A DNA stretch of 64,000 nucleotides from Plectosphaerella cucumerina (lineage: Eukaryota > Ascomycota > Sordariomycetes > Glomerellales > Plectosphaerellaceae). The notes under the pieces were generated by a model. The model was not told where the DNA came from, ran no database searches, and saw nothing but the letters and a program-made list of their open reading frames with translations. The stretch lies in the NCBI GenBank assembly GCA_020746995.1, contig JAGPXD010000006.1, positions 248,001-312,000 on the forward strand, written 5' to 3'. Positions 19,189-28,719 of the stretch are shown piece after piece. The translations under genes were made by a program, and so were the position numbers. How positions within the stretch are numbered: position 1 is the first letter of the stretch; the number at the start of each line of letters is the position of its first letter.

Positions 19189-21194
19189 ATGACCAGTATT
19201 TTGACCATGGCCTCATTATACGACCCGGTCCCCGCGGACTCAACATCCCACAGGATTCCCCGGAAGAGGGTCGCGTCCGACCTCATCGTTGGCTTTGAGT
19301 CGCCAGTGAACGAGAAGCACGCCTACTCGTCGCTGACAACCCGGTTCAACGGCCGGAACGACACCCAGCCCGAGCCCGCGGAAGATGCCCCGCGGGAACG
19401 CTCCGCCTTAAGCTGGTGGTCCCTCGAGATCCTCAGCTGCTTCGCCGCCGCCGCATGCCTGGCCGGCATCGTCGCCCTGCTCGCCGTGTACGATGGCCAG
19501 CCCCAGCAGAGCTGGAAGAGTAGCGCCGTCACTCTCAACGGTGTGGTCGCCTTTCTCGCCACAATGTGTCGTACCTTCTTCATGGTTGCCATCTCGGCCG
19601 CCCTCGCCCAGGGAAAATGGAATCAGCTCACCGGCCGGAATGACGGTGTCCCTCATCGCCTGCGGGACTGGGCCGTCTTTGACGATGCTGCCAAAGGCCC
19701 CTGGGGAAGCCTGCAGCTGCTCTGGAGGTTTAAGGGGCTGCACATTGCCTGTGTGGGCGCCATTCTCACCATCATGTCGCTCGCATTTGGCCTCTTCGCG
19801 CAGCAGCTGCTCGACGTGGAGGTTCGCGAGGTCTTCGTCACTGGCTCGCGGGACACTGGAAACGTCATTCGGACATCGTGGGCCGCCTCAAAGAGGGAGG
19901 ACGCGACGTTCAGCGGTATGCCTCTACTCTGTCTCAAAATGTCCTCAGCTTCATCTAACATGCTCTAGCGGTGTCTAGCAATGTTGATCTGAGGTCCATC
20001 ACGAGACTCGCCATCTACAATGGATACATGGGGACCGACATCGAAGACATGACGGTGAACTGCGCGACGGGCAACTGCACGTGGCCCATTATCCCGACTG
20101 TTGGCGTCTGCGGTGCCTGCGTTGACACCACGGAAAGTATCCGGGTCGATTTGGTGCCGGAGATAGGGCTATGCAACGTCACGGCGCCCGGCAACCTGAC
20201 CCTCAGAGGCTCGTGTAACCTTCAGGACTTTGGTCCCATCATGACCATTGGGCCTGGCACGGGAGAGGTCTTCTCGAGGCTCGACGAAGCACCTCCAAGC
20301 AGCGACGCGCTGCCGGTCATTACCCAGTTTGGCATCCTGGGCCTCCCTCAGATGATGCCCGCGAACACGACAATCAACAACTCAATCGCCACCGAATGCG
20401 GTCTCTGGTACTGTGTCCAGGCACGCAAAATCTGGGTCGACCAGGGCGAGCTGCACGACGAAATCGTCGAGACGTCGTTTACCACCCAGGAGATCGACAG
20501 CGAAGTGACGCTTGAAGCACAGCGCAACGGGCGGATCAACTTTACCGACATTCCATTCTCTTTCAACACCGATCCCGGCGAGCACTATGGCATACACGTT
20601 CGTGAGATGTTCGCCCTCGACAAGTACTTCGCATCCATCTTGTTGGGCAACGTCACCATGGACGGCGGCTTGGGCGTTGCGACGCCCACCACCGACTTTG
20701 CCGAGGCAGCGCACATCGGATTGAACGACATTGATGCATGGATCCAACGACTTGCCAAGAGCATGACGAACAACATCCGCACCATTGGGTATGTGCAGAC
20801 GGGCACCCAAGAGTTATCCGGTGAAAACGCGCAGCCGATGCCGGACAAGCAGCCGGTGCCGGACATTGCTCGCTATGAGGGAACCGCAAGGTCGAACCAG
20901 GTCTTCTTCGTCGTCTACTGGTCGTGGCTGGCATATCCAGCTGCCATGGTGGCACTGGCCGCGCTTTACCTCGGCTTCGAGGCGACGCGCACCTCGCTTC
21001 TGGAGGATATCAGGCCATGGAAAGACGATGCTATGATGCCGCTGAGCATGAGTCTGGACGAGCATTCGAGAGAGGTCGCCCGCGAGGGCCTCGTGGAGCC
21101 GAAGGGTGCCAGGGAGCGCTTGGGTCGTCTCGAGATGACGATCACGAGAGGGGACAGGGGGTTCCCCTCGGGTTTTGTCGTGAGGGAACACTGA
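19189..21194 (+). CDS. DUF3176 family membrane protein
   Basis: Exon 1 is 19189-19915, the intron is 19916-19968 (GTATGC, TCTAAC branch, CTCTAG, phase 1) and exon 2 is 19969-21194; 650 residues from this start. Another ATG at 19207 has a better context (ACCATGG). The family hallmark is present: WWSLEILSCFAAAACLAGI, AVTLNGVVAFLATMCRTFF, QGKWNQL and KGPWGSLQLLWRFKG, typical of fungal DUF3176. Three hydrophobic segments near the N-terminus and one near the C-terminus (FFVVYWSWLAYPAAMVALAAL) flank a large domain. That domain has many N-glycosylation sequons (NCT, NVT, NLT, NTT, NFT) and paired cysteines (CATGNC, CGAC), which is therefore probably extracellular. The biochemical function of the family is not known. 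The frame is intact. Confidence 0.85.
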
Positions 21195-21463
21195 GATAGA
21201 GGAGAGGCTGAACTTGAAGTGAGTCTTTCACTTTTCCAGTCAGCCCACCGCCACAAACAAACAACTTTGAACCCAAAACCTCCACTTTGGAAGCCTCCTC
21301 AGCAATCACACAGTGCCCGGAAGAAGGTGGGAGAAATTGTTGATCCGCGACTTTCCCCGTCTTCGCACTCGCGCATCTCCTTTCCCCCATCCACATCCAC
21401 CTGACCGACCAACTCACCTCACCACCAACCGCGTCCGACGTCACCTAACCCTCCCTGCCCATC

Positions 21464-22750
21464 ATGGCAACGTCTTCTTCTTCTTCGCCGAAGTGCCCGA
21501 ACTCTGTCAACTACCTCTACCCACCAGACAAGGTTCTCATGCTTCGCTCTCACACTCCCTGCCAGCCGTTTGGGGAGGACTACTACATGGCGCCTTTCGA
21601 CGACGATCCCACCTACCAGGACCCGGCGATTCTCGCACTTTCAACATCCGAGGAGTCCGTGTTCTCGAAGGAATCGCGTGACAGAGACCCCAGCAGCCCC
21701 ATTCCCCCCTTTGCCCGAAGCTACTTCGACGCTCAAGGACACGGAGCATCCCTGCGCATCATTGAAGGCAAGGCGATCGGCCGCGCCAAGGGAGCCCAAG
21801 TCTTCCTCTGCGAAGTTCAGACCACCCCCTCCGAGTACTGGAAAGCCATGGGCTGGAACGACTCTCGCTTCCCAGCCAAGGTCATAGCGAAGATCTTCGA
21901 CCCGCTGTACTATCCCACCATCTCACCCTACGGCGGGGAGCGCCTGGACCTTGTGTCTTGGGCCGACAAGCAATTCGCACACGAGGCGGCTGCGTACATC
22001 GAGATCCACGGCCATCGGCAAGAGCATCCCATTATCGACGACATCACGCCGAACTTTTTCGGAACCTTCACTATAACTCACGAGAGCCCGACCGACAAGT
22101 ATCCGTATCGTCTCCGTCAAGTCCGCGTCGTCCTTCTCGAATGCATCGAGGGAACTCCCCTTGTCAATCTCTGCAAGATCCGCCGTCGCCGTCGATCACC
22201 CAATATCCTCGTCCCAACCGAGCGCGCAGGAGCCGAGGAGGAGCGTCTTCAGGTCTTCGCCCGTATGCTTCATGGGATCGTGGCCATGGAGAGGATCGGC
22301 GTCTTCCACGAAGATCCCGACCCCTGGAACATCATCATTGCCGAGAACAAGATTGGTACTTCAGCCAAGCGTGTAGTCATCACCGACTTCAACATCTCTA
22401 GGGTCGAGCGCTACACGGAGAGCGGCCGACACTTCGCCCAGGATCTACCCAGGCCACTGCATCCGCGATGGCGGTTTGGTATCGATGGGTTTGAAAGATT
22501 TAGCGGATGGTTCCCTCGCGAGTGGCTCGACTACGTGGAACCTTGCAGGAGGGATTCAGACACGGACTTGGACGAAGAGGCGGAAGATGATCCCGGGCCT
22601 TCCTTCACGAAGTGGGCCCTGAAGACGTTCCACGAAGACGACTTTGTACTCGCCGACGAAGCCGACGAGATTGCGGAGCGACAAGACGCAGAGGCAGGGG
22701 CGCAGCAGGAGAAGGACGCGATGGAGGTCGATGAGCACCAGCCGGTCTAG
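21464..22750 (+). CDS. Protein-kinase-fold protein, atypical fungal family
   Basis: An intronless gene of 428 residues. A divergent kinase fold is indicated by a VAIK-like strand (AKVIAKIF, Lys143), a catalytic-loop equivalent HEDPDPWN (His282, Asp284, Asn289; compare HRDLKPEN) and a DFN motif (Asp308) in place of DFG. The glycine-rich loop is not canonical (GKAIGRAKGAQVFL). All four residues needed for nucleotide, metal and phosphotransfer chemistry are therefore present, and activity is possible although the fold has drifted. The C-terminus is acidic (DTDLDEEAEDD) and ends in low complexity. No transmembrane or signal sequence is seen. Substrate and pathway are unknown. Related single-domain kinase-like proteins are common in plant-associated ascomycetes; that comparison is from general knowledge, not a search. 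Confidence 0.75.
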   Translation: MATSSSSSPKCPNSVNYLYPPDKVLMLRSHTPCQPFGEDYYMAPFDDDPTYQDPAILALSTSEESVFSKESRDRDPSSPIPPFARSYFDAQGHGASLRIIEGKAIGRAKGAQVFLCEVQTTPSEYWKAMGWNDSRFPAKVIAKIFDPLYYPTISPYGGERLDLVSWADKQFAHEAAAYIEIHGHRQEHPIIDDITPNFFGTFTITHESPTDKYPYRLRQVRVVLLECIEGTPLVNLCKIRRRRRSPNILVPTERAGAEEERLQVFARMLHGIVAMERIGVFHEDPDPWNIIIAENKIGTSAKRVVITDFNISRVERYTESGRHFAQDLPRPLHPRWRFGIDGFERFSGWFPREWLDYVEPCRRDSDTDLDEEAEDDPGPSFTKWALKTFHEDDFVLADEADEIAERQDAEAGAQQEKDAMEVDEHQPV

Positions 22751-23100
22751 GAACGGAGCATTTCAGGAACGGGGGAGCTCTTGAATCCAGTGGCATGAGT
22801 TGAGCGGAACACAGTGGGATTATTCGCGAAAGGAAAGGTTTCAGGAATGTATAAGTGTTCAGGTGGTGTGCCAAGAGTTTGAGTGGGAAGAAAGTTGTCG
22901 AGAAATATATCGAGTCGCCAGCCGGCACAAGGCATGGTTGTGTCATCGTTGGGCTGGCATTTCCTTCGAGGGAGATGCTTGTTTGGCAGTTGTCCAAGGC
23001 CGCACTTGCATGCCAAACGACACATCCTGGGTGGGAGTCAGAAGGGTTGACTAGTAGGTAGGTGGTGTAGTTTCACCCGTGCATGCTCACATACCTTCCG

Positions 23101-23129
23101 CACCTGCCGCACCTGCCACCTGCCACCTG
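23101..23129 (+). repeat. Short CACCTG tandem repeat
   Basis: CACCTG occurs at 23101, 23110, 23117 and 23124, with spacing 9, 7 and 7. It lies about 50 bases before the tRNA-like element. It may be a simple repeat or a set of E-box-type sites. Confidence 0.6.
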
Positions 23130-23312
23130 CCACCGTGACTGTCCTCGTCACCCACCACACTTCCTTTTAAGCCATTGACTTGCAATCCATCCCAACCGGA
23201 TGTCGCTGGTGGCCTAGTCGGTTAGTTTCATTAACGCTTAGGCTACAAACATAAATCGCATCTAGGCCACTGGCGCGGAGGCCACCGTGCGGGTTCGATT
23301 CCCGCTGCAAGC

Positions 23313-23345
23313 AAAACCGCCCTCCGAAATTAGGGGGGCGGTTTT
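23313..23345 (+). terminator. Perfect GC-rich hairpin ending in TTTT
   Basis: AAAACCGCCCTCC pairs with GGGGGGCGGTTTT (13 bp, one G-T wobble) around a 7-base GAAATTA loop. It directly follows the T-arm of the tRNA-like element. It looks like a bacterial intrinsic terminator. In a fungal nucleus the TTTT run could instead end a polymerase III transcript. Confidence 0.55.
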
Positions 23346-23347
23346 CT

Positions 23348-23394
23348 ACCCCTTCGGATTCCTGCATAGCAGGATGCCCGGAGGGGGTCTTTTT
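23348..23394 (+). terminator. Second extended hairpin followed by TTTTT
   Basis: An outer stem ACCCCTTCGG / CCGGAGGGGGT (one bulge, one wobble) encloses an inner stem TCCTGC-ATA-GCAGGA, followed by CTTTTT. It starts two bases after the first hairpin. Confidence 0.5.
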
Positions 23395-23720
23395 GGTCTT
23401 GCTGCTTGCATCTTATTTTACACTCTATATCGTGACTGATCCGTCAAGCGAATTAGAAGTGCACCGGCGGAATCCATGAAGCGTGCACCTGCAGACAATC
23501 CATGGGGCTCTATGTGAGGCCAAATGTCGTGATGATGGGGTTGGTGTTGAAGAGGTCGGGACGCCCCGCTTACATAATCTCGCTATCTTATCTCATCCAC
23601 GCGCCGCGATGCTGCTTCTCGACGCTCGCAGTTTCTGTTGCCAACTCCGTCAATCAAATCAAGGCTGCCTGCCTGCCTCCCATCACCAAAAACCTCGCGA
23701 CCGCCGCGCCCACCGCCATC

Positions 23721-26120
23721 ATGCCCGTCGTCAAGGGAGGCGTCTGGACCAACATCGAGGACGAGATCCTCAAGGCCTCGGTTTCAAAGTATGGACTCAA
23801 CCAATGGGCCCGCGTGTCGTCGCTGCTCGCCCGCAAAACACCAAAGCAGTGCAAGGCGCGATGGAACGAATGGCTCGACCCCAGCATCAAGAAGATCGAA
23901 TGGAGCAAGGAGGAGGACGAGAAGCTGCTACATCTCGCAAAGTTGATGCCCACGCAATGGCGTACCATCGCCCCCATCGTCGGACGTACCGCCAACCAGT
24001 GCCTCGAGCGCTACCAGAAGCTCCTCGACGAGGCTGAAGCCCGCGAGTCCGGCAGCCTGGGTCTAACTGGCCCTGAGGGCGCCGAGACGCGTGCGCCCAC
24101 CGCCGATGACGTTCGCCGACTGCGACCCGGTGAGGTCGACCCCGACCCAGAGAGCAAGCCCGCTCGCCCCGACACCATCGACCTGGATGAGGATGAGAAG
24201 GAGATGCTCAGCGAGGCGCGTGCGCGTCTCGCCAATACCCAGGGAAAGAAGGCCAAGAGGAAGGCCCGCGAGCGTCAGCAGGAGGAGTCGCGCCGTCTCG
24301 CTTCGCTGCAGAAGCGTCGCGAGCTCAAGACGGCCGGCATCAACATCAAGATTGTCACCCGCAAGCCCGGCCAGATGGACTACAATGCCGACATTCCTTT
24401 CGAGAAGAAGCCATCGCAGGGATTCTTCGACACGAGCGAGGAGCAGGTCGCCAACGAGAGGCAGCGCGCAGCCTATGACCCCCGAACACAGAACGTCGCC
24501 AACAAGCGCAAGGGCGACGGCGATGATGACGGCGACAGCAAGCGGCGCAAGAAGGACAACAAGGACGGCAACTCGGCATCACAGGCTGCCCTCAAGGCAG
24601 GCCAGGCACAAAAAATCCGCGAGGCCGAACAGAACAGCAAAAGGCGTGCTCTCAACCTGCCGGCGCCGCAGGTCAGCGAGGGCGAGCTAGAGGAGATTGT
24701 CAAGATGGGTATGCTGGGTGAGCGGGCCAACACGCTCGCACGGGCTGGCGACAGCGACACAACGCGGGGCCTCGTCAGCGAGTACTCGGCCATTAACAGC
24801 CAGACCCCAATGCGGACGCCGCGCGCCGCGCCCCAGGAGGATCACATCGCCAACGAGATCAAGAACATCCGCGCCATGACCGAGGCCCAGTCCGCCCTGC
24901 TGGGCGACGAGAACGCACCGCTGCACGAAGGGTCCCAGTCGACAGGCTACGACGGCATCGCGCCGCGGAAGAACGTTGTCGCCACCCCCAACCCCCTCGC
25001 CACGCCTCTCCGTCAGGGCGGCGTCAACGGTGCCACGCCTGGCAGGCCCGGGCAGACGCCCCTGCGGACCCCTCGCGACAGCTTCGCTCTCAACAGCGAG
25101 GACGGGGCACCAGTCGGCGCCACTCCTAGGGATATCAAGATGCGCGAGCTCGCCCTCCGCGGCAGCTTGAAGCAGGGTCTCTCGGCGCTGCCCAAACCCA
25201 AAGACAGCGAGTGGGAGCTCGAGCTACCGGAGGAGCAGCAGGAAATGGAGAGGACGGCAGAGCAGAGGGCCGAGGACGCGGCGGACCGTGACCGCCGCGA
25301 GAGGGAGATTCGTGAAGCACAGGAGGAGCTCGAGCGGCGGAGGAGGACCCAGGTCGTGCAGAGGGGCCTACCGCGGCCGCCGAGTGTCAACATCAACGCA
25401 CTCCTCGCGGGCGCCGGAAAGACCTCGGACGACGCCAACGCGCTCATCGCCCGCGAGGCCGCAGCGCTCATGGCCAATGATGCCGTCAACTTCCCGACCG
25501 ACGGCGCGAGGATCAAGGGCAAGCCGCCCCGGCTTGACACCATCAGCGACCACGACCTGGCTGAGGCCAGGCTGCAGATTCTCGTGGAGACTAAGGATCG
25601 GCCTAGCCTGGCGGAAATCCAGACGCTCTTCGAGAGCCGGGGCCGCAACTCGCTGCTCCTCGGCCTTGGCTGCTATGACGACGAGCCGCAGCACGAAGAG
25701 GCCGCCATGCGTGCCGCATTTGACGTGAGTTCTCCTGAATCCAAAGCCGTCTCAGAACATGAAGCTAACCCGTCTCAGTCTGTGCAAGACTCCATCATCG
25801 CCTCGGCGGACCAGGGTACCAAGCTGGAGAAGAAGCTGGGTCTCCACCTCGGCGGCTACATGAAGCGGCAGAAGCTCCTGCGGGACAAGATCACGGGAGC
25901 GGCCGATGCGCTGGAGAAGGCGCAGAATGCGCTCAGCGGGTTCAAGACGCTTGCCATCTCGGAGGAGGTGGCGGTCGGCAGACGTCTGGAAGCGCTGCGG
26001 GAGGAGGTGGGCTACGTGAGCAAGCGCGAGCGCGAGGCACAGGACGCGTACCGCCGCGCGCAGTCGGAGCTGGACGAGCTGAGGAGCGGCGGTGCATACG
26101 CCAATGGCGTTTCTGCGTAG
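23721..26120 (+). CDS. CEF1: Pre-mRNA-splicing factor Cef1/Cdc5
   Basis: A core subunit of the Prp19-associated (NineTeen) complex, needed for catalytic activation of the spliceosome. The ATG at 23721 is chosen because MPVVKGGVWTNIEDEIL is the conserved N-terminus; the frame is open 73 codons upstream without conservation. Two Myb-type repeats follow (about residues 7-56 and 58-107: NQWARVSSLLARKTPKQCKARWNEWL and TQWRTIAPIVGRTANQCLERYQ). Next are the ARLANTQGKKAKRKARERQQEESRRL basic region, GINIKIV, a central proline/threonine-rich part (TPLRTPRDSF) and a C-terminal coiled coil. An intron at 25725-25778 (GTGAGT, GCTAACCCGTCTCAG) is 54 bases, a multiple of three without a stop, so retention would add 18 residues. 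Spliced length is 781 residues. Confidence 0.93.
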   Translation: MPVVKGGVWTNIEDEILKASVSKYGLNQWARVSSLLARKTPKQCKARWNEWLDPSIKKIEWSKEEDEKLLHLAKLMPTQWRTIAPIVGRTANQCLERYQKLLDEAEARESGSLGLTGPEGAETRAPTADDVRRLRPGEVDPDPESKPARPDTIDLDEDEKEMLSEARARLANTQGKKAKRKARERQQEESRRLASLQKRRELKTAGINIKIVTRKPGQMDYNADIPFEKKPSQGFFDTSEEQVANERQRAAYDPRTQNVANKRKGDGDDDGDSKRRKKDNKDGNSASQAALKAGQAQKIREAEQNSKRRALNLPAPQVSEGELEEIVKMGMLGERANTLARAGDSDTTRGLVSEYSAINSQTPMRTPRAAPQEDHIANEIKNIRAMTEAQSALLGDENAPLHEGSQSTGYDGIAPRKNVVATPNPLATPLRQGGVNGATPGRPGQTPLRTPRDSFALNSEDGAPVGATPRDIKMRELALRGSLKQGLSALPKPKDSEWELELPEEQQEMERTAEQRAEDAADRDRREREIREAQEELERRRRTQVVQRGLPRPPSVNINALLAGAGKTSDDANALIAREAAALMANDAVNFPTDGARIKGKPPRLDTISDHDLAEARLQILVETKDRPSLAEIQTLFESRGRNSLLLGLGCYDDEPQHEEAAMRAAFDVSSPESKAVSEHEANPSQSVQDSIIASADQGTKLEKKLGLHLGGYMKRQKLLRDKITGAADALEKAQNALSGFKTLAISEEVAVGRRLEALREEVGYVSKREREAQDAYRRAQSELDELRSGGAYANGVSA

Positions 26121-26330
26121 GCATGGGATGTACGATTGATCCGGGGTGGACGGGGAGTGCATTTAGGAGTCGGTCGGTACATGAAGAAGCAGCAGCTTGC
26201 GGGCGCCAGAGATCAGCCAAGATTAGCGCGGCTGGGAAGTGTATTACAACGAGCGCTTGGATACATGATGTGAGATGCTTTTGAAATGTGACAAATGTAT
26301 GAAATGATGACGAAAACTTTCGTGCTTCTC

Positions 26331-28281
26331 CTACTTCCTCTCGCCTAACCGCGGAATCCGCACGGGGATGATGATGCAGAACGAAGCAATGGCCAGCACG
26401 CCGCAGAGCATGAATGTCAAGCGGACAGCGGTCTCATAGCTGAGGATAACCTGCTCGCGATAAGGCTCCTCAAGACGAACAACGGCCTCGATACTGCTGC
26501 GGACCTTGGCGATGACCTCCCACTTGTCAGGCCCCTCGACGTTGCGAGCGAGAAGGGCGACGAGGGCGTTTTGCAGAACGAGACTGCTGCTGGCGATACC
26601 GAGAACAGTACCCAGACTGCGCCAGAGGACGAGGGTGGCCGTCACAACGGCCTGATCGCGCTGCTCGGAGACGGCCAGGACGGACATGACTGTGCCGGGG
26701 AACTGGAAGCCTTGACCCAAGGCATGGGGGACGAGAACGACGAGGTACATGATCGGATGCCAGCCGCGGGTGAGCATGCACAAGCCGATGGAACCGATGA
26801 CGTACCACGACGTTCCGGTGACGAGGGCCCATTTCAGCCGACGGGTGCGGGTGATGATGAATCCCGTGGCGGTGCCGGCGATGGAAGCGACGAGGGTGAG
26901 GGGTACGAGGCGGAGACCGGAGTCGGTGGCTGAGGTGAGGAGGACGGCTTGGAAGAAGAGAGGCATGTTGAAGAGGATGGCGTTCATGATGAGGGAACCG
27001 CAGAAGTTGGAGAGGATGATGTTTGCGTGAGGAGCGTGGCGGAGGAGACGGAGGGGCATGATGGGGAGGGCGGCGAGGGATTGGCTGTAGATGAAGGCTG
27101 GGAAGCCGACGGCGCAGATGCAGAGGGAGGCGATGACGAAGGGGTGGGACCAGGGGAGGACGTTGCCGCCGAGGTTCTGGCCATGTTAGCAGCTGTAGAC
27201 ATCAGGGGTACCGGGTTACGTACGAGGCCGAGGACCAGGAAGGTCAGGGACGTGGAGAGCAGGATGGAGCCGCGAAAGTCAAAGATGCGGAGGGCCTCCA
27301 TCAGGGTCTGGCGCTTTCCGACGAGGCCGAGATCGTTGGGGATGGCGAGGGCGGCGGCGACGCAGCAGAGGAGGAGGGGGAGGACTTGGACGCCGAATTC
27401 CCAGCGCCAGCCGAGGTGGTCTGCCATTGCGCCGCCTAGGGCTGCGCCGAGGGCTGAGCCGATGCCGTAGTTGATGTTGATGTAGGACTGGTATGTGCCT
27501 CGGGTTCTGGGGGTTTAGCAGGAAGCTCGTAGAGAGCAAAGGGAAGGACGTACTCAATGGGAACCATGTCACTGATGATGATACCGCCTAGTGTCATCAT
27601 CCCGCCGGCGCCGATGCCGCATGCTGCGCGGGCGAGGATGAAGCTCGTCATGCTTCCTGCGAGGGCACACCAGAGCGTGCCGAGGGAGAAGATGACCAAG
27701 GTAACAAGGTACGGCGGCTTCCGGCCTAGAGAGTCTGAGATCCGTCCCAGCAAAGGCTGGGAAGCCGTCGATGTAAGGAGGAAAGCAGTGGAAAGCCAGG
27801 AGGCACTGTTGGAGGAGTGAAAGTAGGATGTGATGACAGGATGAGACGAAGCCATGATCGTGCCGTCGAAGCAGGCGATGAAGAAGGTTACGAGGATCAT
27901 GGAGAAGATGACCCAGAAACGGGCGACGGAGATGCCGTTCAGGTACGGGTGGAGGGGTAGAGAGGGAGGGGGGTCGAGGAGGGGAGAGGATGGTGAGGCT
28001 GAGCGAGAGAGGGAGGGTTGGCTGCGGGTGGTGGTGCTGTAGCGACGGGGACCGCGGAGCATGGGGTTCTCGTAGGGTTCTGGCTCGAGGTAGCCGCCGC
28101 TTGAGGGGACGGAGCGGGAGAGGAGCATGTCAAATTCGTTGGGGGAGATTTCGTCGCCGGCGTCGGAGGGGCCGTTGCGCCGGGGGATGTCGACGTATGT
28201 TGGTGATGGTTGGGCATCTCGAAGGAGAGGCGTGTTCTCGCCTGCGGTCGTGCCGCCGTTCTTGGTGGGAGATGGTGCCAT
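26331..28281 (-). CDS. MFS transporter, DHA2 drug:H+ antiporter type
   Basis: Exon 1 is 28281-27554, intron 1 is 27507-27553 (GTACGT, GCTAAAC branch, CCCCCAG), exon 2 is 27506-27224, intron 2 is 27177-27223 (GTACGT, GCTAAC branch, GGCCAG) and exon 3 is 27176-26331, giving 618 residues. A long Ser/Pro-rich cytosolic N-terminus precedes about 14 hydrophobic segments. Motif A reads GRISDSLGRKP. The DHA2-type signature DMVPIETRGTYQSYININYG spans the first splice junction, which confirms that junction. The closest known groups are the vacuolar basic-amino-acid (Vba) and multidrug exporters; the N-terminal dileucine (ENTPLLRD) fits vacuolar sorting, but substrate and location are inference. Its 3' end faces that of CEF1, 210 bases away. 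Confidence 0.9.
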
Positions 28282-28719
28282 GCTGGTGAGTGAGGTGGTG
28301 ATGGTCGCGGGTGAGGTTGAGTGGCGGTCGAAGTGCTGTGTCGTTACGAGTACCCCTGCTTTGCTGTGAGGCTGTCGATAGTAAGACGCCGGGAATGAAA
28401 ACACCAGCGTAGATGTAAATCGCCAACGTGTCGCGTCACGCTGTGTCGTTCCAATGTGGTGCTGACGTTGCGTTGCAGGACAGGATGCAGTCGATTTTTC
28501 GCCGCCCCGGCAACGCACGTCACCTTCCCGGTCATCGGTCCTTTTGTCCCGGCCGATGTCGCCGGTCTTGGAAACCCCGACCCGCTCCCGGCGCCGCACA
28601 TTCCACACACCGCCGGCTTGACCGCAAGACATCACGGCACACACCACCGGGGCAACACATCATGATTATCGAGTAGATTGTGCAATGTAATATCTTCGTC
28701 CAAGACCAGGACCTCATCT
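28282..28719. other. Intergenic region between DBP10 stop and MFS start (both minus strand)
   Basis: 438 bases holding the MFS promoter/leader and the DBP10 3' flank. ORFs here are short and composition-driven. No site I can name. Confidence 0.45.

Larger units (their letters stand above)
23178..23394 (+). ncRNA. tRNA-like element followed by two tandem hairpins with oligo-T ends
   Basis: Several structured pieces lie in order. ACTTGCA (23178-23184) pairs at six of seven positions with TGCAAGC (23306-23312), like an acceptor stem. ATCC/GGAT forms a short arm. GTGGCCTAG (23209-23217) pairs with CTAGGCCAC further on. A perfect T-arm, GCGGGTTCGATTCCCGC, includes a B-box. TGGCCTAGTCGG resembles a polymerase III A-box. 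Two hairpins follow: 23313-23345 (13-bp stem, ends TTTT) and 23348-23388 (ends CTTTTT). No normal tRNA can be folded, because the 7 bases before the A-box do not pair with the 3' end. This could be a tRNA-derived small RNA gene, a SINE relic or another Pol III transcript. The structural elements are read directly; transcription is inferred. Confidence 0.45.

Noticed and set aside
23202..23313. Canonical tRNA gene starting just before the A-box-like word
   Set aside because: The seven bases before the A-box (TCGCTGG) do not pair with the 3' end (TGCAAGC), and no normal anticodon arm forms.
23502..23720. Upstream extension of the CEF1 frame (73 codons)
   Set aside because: The conserved Cdc5 N-terminus begins at the ATG at 23721, and the upstream residues are unconserved in type.
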